38,526 nt of DNA from Oscillospiraceae bacterium. Its GTDB lineage: Bacteria; Bacillota; Clostridia; Oscillospirales; JAAYXM01. Each line of letters opens with the position of its first letter. Position 1 is the first letter of the stretch. Made by a program: the position numbers and the translations under genes. Shown piece by piece: positions 34,204-38,526 of this stretch. The stretch covers positions 1 through 38,526 of the forward strand of contig JAFSEA010000052.1 in NCBI GenBank assembly GCA_017435965.1, written 5' to 3'. The notes under the pieces are model-generated. The model did no database searches. It was not told the DNA's origin and saw nothing but the letters and a program-made list of their open reading frames with translations.

Positions 34204-35097
34204 TTGGCTAAAAAAGGACTCGGCAAAGGTCTTGATGCGCTTTTTATGAGTGACCTCTCTGCCCCCGATGCACCTTCCGCCGGAGTCGGCGAAGCTATGT
34301 CAGCCGCCGGCACATCGGAAATTAAGATTACAGATATCGACCCGAATAAGAATCAGCCACGCAAGCTTTTCTATGATGATTCCCTCGAGGAGCTTGCGGA
34401 ATCCATAAGACTTCACGGAATACTCCAACCTCTTGCACTTCGCAGAATGCCCGGTGGGAGATTTCAGATAATCGCAGGAGAAAGGCGTTTCCGTGCCGCA
34501 AAGCGTGCGGGGTTAGATACCGTTCCGGCAGTTATAGTTGAAGCAGACGATAAAGAGACCGCAGAGCTTGCACTTATCGAAAATCTCCAGCGTGAGGACT
34601 TAAACCCCGTCGAAGAGGCAGAAGGTTTTAAAACTCTTATGACAGAATTCGGACTCACACAGGAAGAGACAGCAGAGCGACTGGGAAAATCACGTTCCTC
34701 CCTTGCAAACGCTCTTCGTCTTCTCTCTCTTTGCGATGAAGCTCTTGCACTTCTCCGTGACGGAAAAATTGACCGTGGACACGCAAAGGTGCTCCTCGGC
34801 ATTTCCGATAAGGAAAAGCAGGCAGAGGCGGCAGAAATATGTGCCGAAAAGAGCCTCAACGTAAGGCAGACCGAAGAGCTTGTTCGCCGTATGAACAAAA
34901 GCCTTCTCGCTCCCCCGGAAACAGATAACAAAGAGTTTGAAGTTGACTATGTAGCGGCACTCGAACGTGACCTTGCAAAGTCTTTGGGTCGCAAGGTACG
35001 ACTTATTGCAGGAAAGAAAAAAGGCAAAATAGAGCTTGAATATTATGGCAACGATGATCTTGAGCGTCTCATTTCCGCCTTGAACAAACTCAGATAG
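34204..35097 (+). CDS. parB: ParB/Spo0J chromosome-partition protein
   Basis: The protein is 297 aa. It starts with TTG at 34204, as AGGAGG is 8 bases upstream and the conserved start MAKKGLGKGLDALF, the ParA-stimulating N-terminus, is complete. Motifs: NQPRKLF, GERRFRA (CTP-binding) and LIENLQREDLNPVEEA; helix-turn-helix TQEETAERLGKSRSSLANAL with the GKSRS block typical of parS-reading ParB. The C-terminal domain ends in a short dimerisation region. It loads at the two TGTTCCACGTGGAACA sites upstream and spreads as a CTP clamp, working with ParA and condensin. Confidence 0.97.
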   Translation: MAKKGLGKGLDALFMSDLSAPDAPSAGVGEAMSAAGTSEIKITDIDPNKNQPRKLFYDDSLEELAESIRLHGILQPLALRRMPGGRFQIIAGERRFRAAKRAGLDTVPAVIVEADDKETAELALIENLQREDLNPVEEAEGFKTLMTEFGLTQEETAERLGKSRSSLANALRLLSLCDEALALLRDGKIDRGHAKVLLGISDKEKQAEAAEICAEKSLNVRQTEELVRRMNKSLLAPPETDNKEFEVDYVAALERDLAKSLGRKVRLIAGKKKGKIELEYYGNDDLERLISALNKLR

Positions 35098-35114
35098 AAA
35101 AGGGGTTTTAAGAT

Positions 35115-35696
35115 ATGGAAAACAATGCACAGAAGGAAGTAGCAGAAAAGCAAAGTACAAAGAAATTTCTTATAATATATTGCATAGCAATATTCGTTTT
35201 TGCCGTCGCCCTCATCGCCATCGCCGCATTTTCACAGCGCCGTATAGAGCGCGATGCCGCAGCTTTGGTTGAAAAGGCAGAAAACGCAGAGGATATTGCG
35301 GCAGATAAGTCAACACTCCTCGATGGTGTTATGACAGAGAACAAACGTCTCACTTCCGAGATTGAAAGACTCAATGACCTTGCGGCAGATAAATCCACAC
35401 TTCTCGACAACGCAACGGCAGAAAAAGACAAGCTCCAGAGTGAGAATGATGCATTGAAGAGTGAAAACAACACTCTCAAAACAGAAAATGAAACTCTCAC
35501 CGAAGCAAATACCTCTCTCACCACCAAAGTGGCAAATCTTGAACAAAGAGAGAAAGCTCTTCAGTCTCTCACAGAGATAGTAAATCTCAAACGCACAGGC
35601 AAAAAGAGAAAAGAGGCCGTAGAAGCATTTGAAGCTGCAGGCTTCCCCGGCATCCTCACCCCCGATGAACTTGCAATATATAATTCTGTTAAGTAA
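35115..35696 (+). CDS. Membrane-anchored coiled-coil protein of unknown function
   Basis: The protein is 193 aa. A cytoplasmic start (1-16) is followed by one membrane helix (about 17-40, FLIIYCIAIFVFAVALIAIA) and a long coiled coil (about 45-150) with leucine/asparagine heptads. The repeated phrase AADKSTLLD occurs twice (about 62 and 91). A small C-terminal domain ends KKRKEAVEAFEAAGFPGILT, then PDELAIYNSVK. It lies between parB (17 bases) and serS (16 bases), clearly in the operon, with a weak ribosome site (AAAAGGGG). I do not recognise a family. A role in tethering partition or division proteins to the membrane is possible but only inferred from location. Confidence 0.85.
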   Translation: MENNAQKEVAEKQSTKKFLIIYCIAIFVFAVALIAIAAFSQRRIERDAAALVEKAENAEDIAADKSTLLDGVMTENKRLTSEIERLNDLAADKSTLLDNATAEKDKLQSENDALKSENNTLKTENETLTEANTSLTTKVANLEQREKALQSLTEIVNLKRTGKKRKEAVEAFEAAGFPGILTPDELAIYNSVK

Positions 35697-35712
35697 AGGA
35701 ATGTGAATAAAA

Positions 35713-36990
35713 ATGTTAGACATCAGAGCAATCAGAGAAAACCCCGATAAGATAAAGGCTTCCCTTGCACGTCGTTGCAAGGATTATTCCGCAGAGATTG
35801 ACCGTGTTCTGGAGCTTGACTCAAAGCGCCGTGATATCATCGGCAAAAGCGAAGCCATAAAGGCACAGCAGAATGCAGATTCAAAGAAGATCCCCCAGCT
35901 CAAAAAAGCAGGAGAGGATACAACCGCACTCTTTGCAGAGCTCAAAAAGCTGGGTGACGAAGCAAAGGCACTCGAGGGCGAGCTTCGTGATGTTGAAGAA
36001 GAGCTCAACACTGCCCTTCTCGTTATCCCGAATACTCCCAACGATTCAATCCCCGATGGTCCCGATTCCGACAGCAACGTTGAGGTGAGAAAGAACGGTA
36101 CTCCGAGAAAGTTCGATTTTGAGCCGAAAGCACACTGGGATCTCGGCGAAGAGCTCGGAATCCTCGACCCACAGACTGCCGCAAAGGTAACAGGAACACG
36201 TTTCCACTTCTATAAAGCTGCAGGTGCACAGCTTGAGCGTGCAGTTATAAACTTCTATCTTGATACACATACAAGCCGCGGATATACAGAGATTTTCCCT
36301 CCCTTTATGGTAAACCGTGCTTCAATGACAGGCACAGGACAGCTTCCGAAGTTTGAAGAGGATGCTTTCCACCTCGGACGTGAGGATTATTTCCTTATCC
36401 CCACAGCCGAAGTTCCGGTAACAAATATGCACCGTGATGAGATTTTAGACGGAGAGAATCTCCCCATCAAGTATTGTGCATATTCCGCTTGCTTCCGTGC
36501 CGAGGCAGGAAGCGCAGGACGTGACACACGCGGTCTTATCCGTCAGCATCAGTTCAACAAGGTTGAGCTTGTTAAGTTTGCAAACCCCGAAAACTCCTAT
36601 GAGGAGCTTGAAAAGCTCACCGCCGATGCAGAGTTTGTTCTCTCTTCCCTCGGTCTTCCCTACCGTGTAGTATGCCTCTGCGCAGGTGATATGGGATTTT
36701 CTGCAGCAAAGACCTATGATGTTGAAGTATGGATGCCTTCCTATGACAGATACCTTGAAATCTCCTCCTGCTCAAACTTTGAGGACTATCAGGCACGCCG
36801 TGCGGCTATCCGCTTCCGTCCCGAGGCAGGAGCAAAGCCCCAGCTTGTTCATACCCTCAATGGCTCCGGTGTTGCAATCGGAAGAACAGTTGCCGCAATC
36901 CTTGAGAACTATCAGAACGAAGACGGCTCAATCACCATCCCCGAAGTTCTCCGCAAGTATATGGGCGGCAAGGAAAAAATCGAAAAGTAA
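35713..36990 (+). CDS. serS: Serine-tRNA ligase
   Basis: The protein is 425 aa, the standard bacterial length. An N-terminal coiled-coil arm for the tRNA long extra arm ([21 protein letters not shown], about 1-100, quoted in part: [14 protein letters not shown]) precedes a class II core. Motif 2 is [20 protein letters not shown] and motif 3 is [19 protein letters not shown]. The serine-site TAEVPVTN block is present. It charges tRNA-Ser with serine in the cytoplasm and also tRNA-Sec where present. The gene follows the partition cluster with a 16-bp gap, so no T-box leader fits here. A strong terminator follows. Confidence 0.98.
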   Translation: MLDIRAIRENPDKIKASLARRCKDYSAEIDRVLELDSKRRDIIGKSEAIKAQQNADSKKIPQLKKAGEDTTALFAELKKLGDEAKALEGELRDVEEELNTALLVIPNTPNDSIPDGPDSDSNVEVRKNGTPRKFDFEPKAHWDLGEELGILDPQTAAKVTGTRFHFYKAAGAQLERAVINFYLDTHTSRGYTEIFPPFMVNRASMTGTGQLPKFEEDAFHLGREDYFLIPTAEVPVTNMHRDEILDGENLPIKYCAYSACFRAEAGSAGRDTRGLIRQHQFNKVELVKFANPENSYEELEKLTADAEFVLSSLGLPYRVVCLCAGDMGFSAAKTYDVEVWMPSYDRYLEISSCSNFEDYQARRAAIRFRPEAGAKPQLVHTLNGSGVAIGRTVAAILENYQNEDGSITIPEVLRKYMGGKEKIEK

Positions 36991-37020
36991 ATCCCGCACT
37001 TTCCCAAAAGTGTATACGAA

Positions 37021-37060
37021 AACAACGCTGTGGCGCACAACACAGCGTTGTTTTTATTTT
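37021..37060 (+). terminator. Intrinsic terminator of the partition-serS operon
   Basis: A 12-bp perfect stem AACAACGCTGTG / CACAGCGTTGTT with an 8-base loop, then TTTATTTTG. Confidence 0.9.
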
Positions 37061-37109
37061 GTTTCATACAGTTTGTTGTTGTATAAGCGCAAATAAACCC
37101 GATTTTCAT

Positions 37110-37155
37110 TGTAGGGGAGTGATCAACGTTACGCCGAAGAGGTTTGCGGAACGGA
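37110..37155. repeat. Partial GTTACGCC repeat, copy 3, with inverted fragment
   Basis: GTTACGCCGAAGAGGTTTGC at 37128-37147 matches the start of the family. The TGTAGGGGAG at 37110-37119 is the reverse complement of the family end (CTCCCCTACA). The copy seems broken or rearranged. Confidence 0.5.
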
Positions 37156-37161
37156 ACACCA

Positions 37162-37190
37162 TTGAAAAACCTTTCCGCCGGTGGTATAAT
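37162..37190 (+). promoter_or_regulatory. Promoter of second WG-repeat lipoprotein gene
   Basis: TTGAAA (37162-37167), 17 bases, TATAAT (37185-37190), 33 bases before the ATG. Confidence 0.75.
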
Positions 37191-37223
37191 GTGGTAAAGA
37201 AAAATTTACGGAGGATATGAAAT

Positions 37224-38333
37224 ATGAAAAGATTACTTTCGCTCATCCTTGCACTTATTATGATGCTTACCCTTTCCGCCTGCGGCAAAAACGGCGATAA
37301 TAACAGCAGTAATAATAACAGCAGTAATAATAACAGCAGTAATAATAACAGCAGTAATAATAGTGCCGAAGAAACGAAAAAAGAGAAAACCGGAGAGCTT
37401 CTTGTTCCCTATTATGATGAAGAAACCCAAAAATATGGTTATTGCACAATTGAGGGAGAAATAAAAATAGAGCCACAGTTTGGAGCGGCAAATACTTTTG
37501 CTGAGAATGGGCTTGCGATGGTCAGAACCAAAATGAAGTATGGTTACATCAACGAACAAGGTGGATTTGTCATTGAGCCGCAGTTTTATGCAGCAAATGA
37601 CTTTGCCGAAAACGGTCTCGCACCAATCAGACACTATAATAAATGGGGTTACATCAACGAAAAGGGCGATTTTGTTATAGAGCTGCAGTTTGACGCGGCA
37701 GGTTCCTTTGGAGAAAACGGCCTCGCCAACGTTGAAATCGACGGAAAAGAGGGATATATCAACGAAGATGGCGATTGGGTCATTGAGCCGCAGTTTGACT
37801 ATGCATATTCCTTTGCAGAAAATGGACTGGCATTAGTTCAAGTTAACTACAAGTGGGGCTACATTGATGAACAGGGTGACTTTGTTGTTGAACCCCAATT
37901 TTTACGAGCAAATGACTTTTCTGAAAATGGTCTTGCATTAGTTCAAGTTGACGACAAGTGGGGCTACATTGATGAACAGGGTGACTTTGTTGTTGAACCC
38001 CAATTTTTATTAGCATCTGATTTTGGAAAAAACGGTCTTGCCCCTGTTATGATCGGCGATGATTTCGACACCGGAACATGGAGTTACATCGATGAAAAAG
38101 GCCAAGTCATTATAGAATCACAGTTTGAAGATTTAGAACCTTTTTCATCAAATGGACTTGCGGAGGCCAAAATCAAAATGAAATTTGGCTATATCAACGA
38201 GAACGATCAAGTTGTTATAGAACCTAAATTCAGTTATGCAGAATCCTTCAACGAAAACGGTCTTGCAAAGGTTAAATTTGAAGACGGATACTACTACATC
38301 AACGAAAAGGGCGAGATTATTCGTCCGAAATAG
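37224..38333 (+). CDS. WG-repeat lipoprotein (second copy)
   Basis: The protein is 369 aa, the same length as the paralog at 8501-9610. GGAGG precedes the ATG by 9 bases; the lipoprotein signal ends LSAC (C20). An Asn/Ser spacer made from a 15-bp tandem repeat (NSSNN units) is followed by about nine WG-type repeats of roughly 35 aa (WGYIDEQGDFVVEPQF and variants, with ENGLA at the end). Two of these repeats are almost identical in DNA. It probably binds or scaffolds at the cell surface, but no ligand can be read from the sequence. It is monocistronic between its own promoter and terminator. Confidence 0.88.
   Translation: MKRLLSLILALIMMLTLSACGKNGDNNSSNNNSSNNNSSNNNSSNNSAEETKKEKTGELLVPYYDEETQKYGYCTIEGEIKIEPQFGAANTFAENGLAMVRTKMKYGYINEQGGFVIEPQFYAANDFAENGLAPIRHYNKWGYINEKGDFVIELQFDAAGSFGENGLANVEIDGKEGYINEDGDWVIEPQFDYAYSFAENGLALVQVNYKWGYIDEQGDFVVEPQFLRANDFSENGLALVQVDDKWGYIDEQGDFVVEPQFLLASDFGKNGLAPVMIGDDFDTGTWSYIDEKGQVIIESQFEDLEPFSSNGLAEAKIKMKFGYINENDQVVIEPKFSYAESFNENGLAKVKFEDGYYYINEKGEIIRPK
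37302..37361 (+). repeat. 15-bp tandem repeat, four exact copies
   Basis: AACAGCAGTAATAAT repeated exactly four times, encoding NSSNN units in the spacer after the lipid-anchored cysteine. The exact copies suggest length variation by slippage. Confidence 0.95.
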
Positions 38334-38360
38334 AAAAAAGCACCTTCGGGTGCTTTTTTG
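38334..38360 (+). terminator. Intrinsic terminator of second WG-repeat gene
   Basis: AAAAAAGCACC, loop TTCG, GGTGCTTTTTT, starting directly after the stop codon. Confidence 0.92.
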
Positions 38361-38419
38361 TTTTGGTGGAATGCGGCGTGCCCTACAATTTGTGGTTGGC
38401 GCAACATTCCCTCCCCCTT

Positions 38420-38483
38420 GTCATTCTGAGCGTATGCGAAGAATCTTCACGAGGATAAGATCCTTCACCTCGTTCAGGATGAC
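38420..38483. repeat. 64-bp imperfect palindrome (GTCATTCTGAG family), copy 2
   Basis: It has the same ends and inner arms as 23589-23655, with a few single-base gaps. It is non-coding. Confidence 0.75.
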
Positions 38484-38488
38484 GTGTC

Positions 38489-38526
38489 GTTACGTCACAC
38501 AGGTCACGGGAGGGGTGGAACCCCTC
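38489..38526. repeat. GTTACGCC..CCCCTAC repeat, copy 4, cut by window edge
   Basis: GTTACGTCACACAGGTCACG then GGAGGGGTGGAACCCCTC. It directly follows the GTCATTCTGAG element, just as at 23589-23712. Confidence 0.65.

Noticed and set aside
35697..35712. T-box riboswitch before serS
   Set aside because: Only 16 bases separate it from the preceding gene, too short for a T-box leader.

Overview
The window looks like chromosomal DNA from an uncultured member of the Clostridia (Firmicutes), probably host- or gut-associated. The evidence is AGGAGG-type ribosome binding sites throughout, many secreted lipoproteins with short Gram-positive-style signals, S-layer homology (SLH) anchors, and a noc/parA/parB/serS gene order with parS palindromes that is typical of origin-proximal Firmicutes DNA. 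No tRNA, rRNA, CRISPR array, transposase or phage gene was seen.

Left part (1-27093, all minus strand) is a cell-surface region. It holds two giant paralogous SLH-anchored proteins. One is 3268 aa and complete; the other has 2782 codons visible and runs off the left edge. Each carries repeated beta-sandwich-like modules, Ig-like domains, a heparinase II/III-like polysaccharide lyase region with a cysteine cluster, a putative-Ig domain, a low-complexity linker and SLH domains. Between them lie a solute-binding lipoprotein and a WG-repeat lipoprotein. Upstream of the 3268-aa gene, and tightly spaced with it, are a DegT/DnrJ-family PLP aminotransferase and an exported isochorismatase-like lipoprotein. 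A further 1117-aa secreted protein (23740-27093) shares the same surface modules but has no lyase region and no SLH anchor.

Middle part (27342-32294) begins on the plus strand with a Pro/Glu/Lys-repeat lipoprotein, then an MBOAT O-acyltransferase paired with a DHHW/AlgJ-like protein, a likely system for acetylating an exported polysaccharide. Two small minus-strand lipoproteins follow. One has about four copies of an unrecognised acidic repeat of 40-50 aa. Both are preceded by near-identical promoters.

Right part (32422-38333, plus strand) is the chromosome-partition locus: a Noc/ParB-like protein, two perfect TGTTCCACGTGGAACA parS-type sites, parA, parB, a membrane-anchored coiled-coil protein and serS. 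A second WG-repeat lipoprotein follows.

Short interspersed repeats run through the window. The most notable is a palindrome, CTTGTAGGGGCGGAT.ATCCGCCCG, present once between genes and twice in frame inside SLH-domain coding sequence, where it encodes VGADIIRPE. Two further hairpin families sit side by side at 23.6 kb and at the right edge. Intergenic gaps are all below about 260 bp and their contents are listed.
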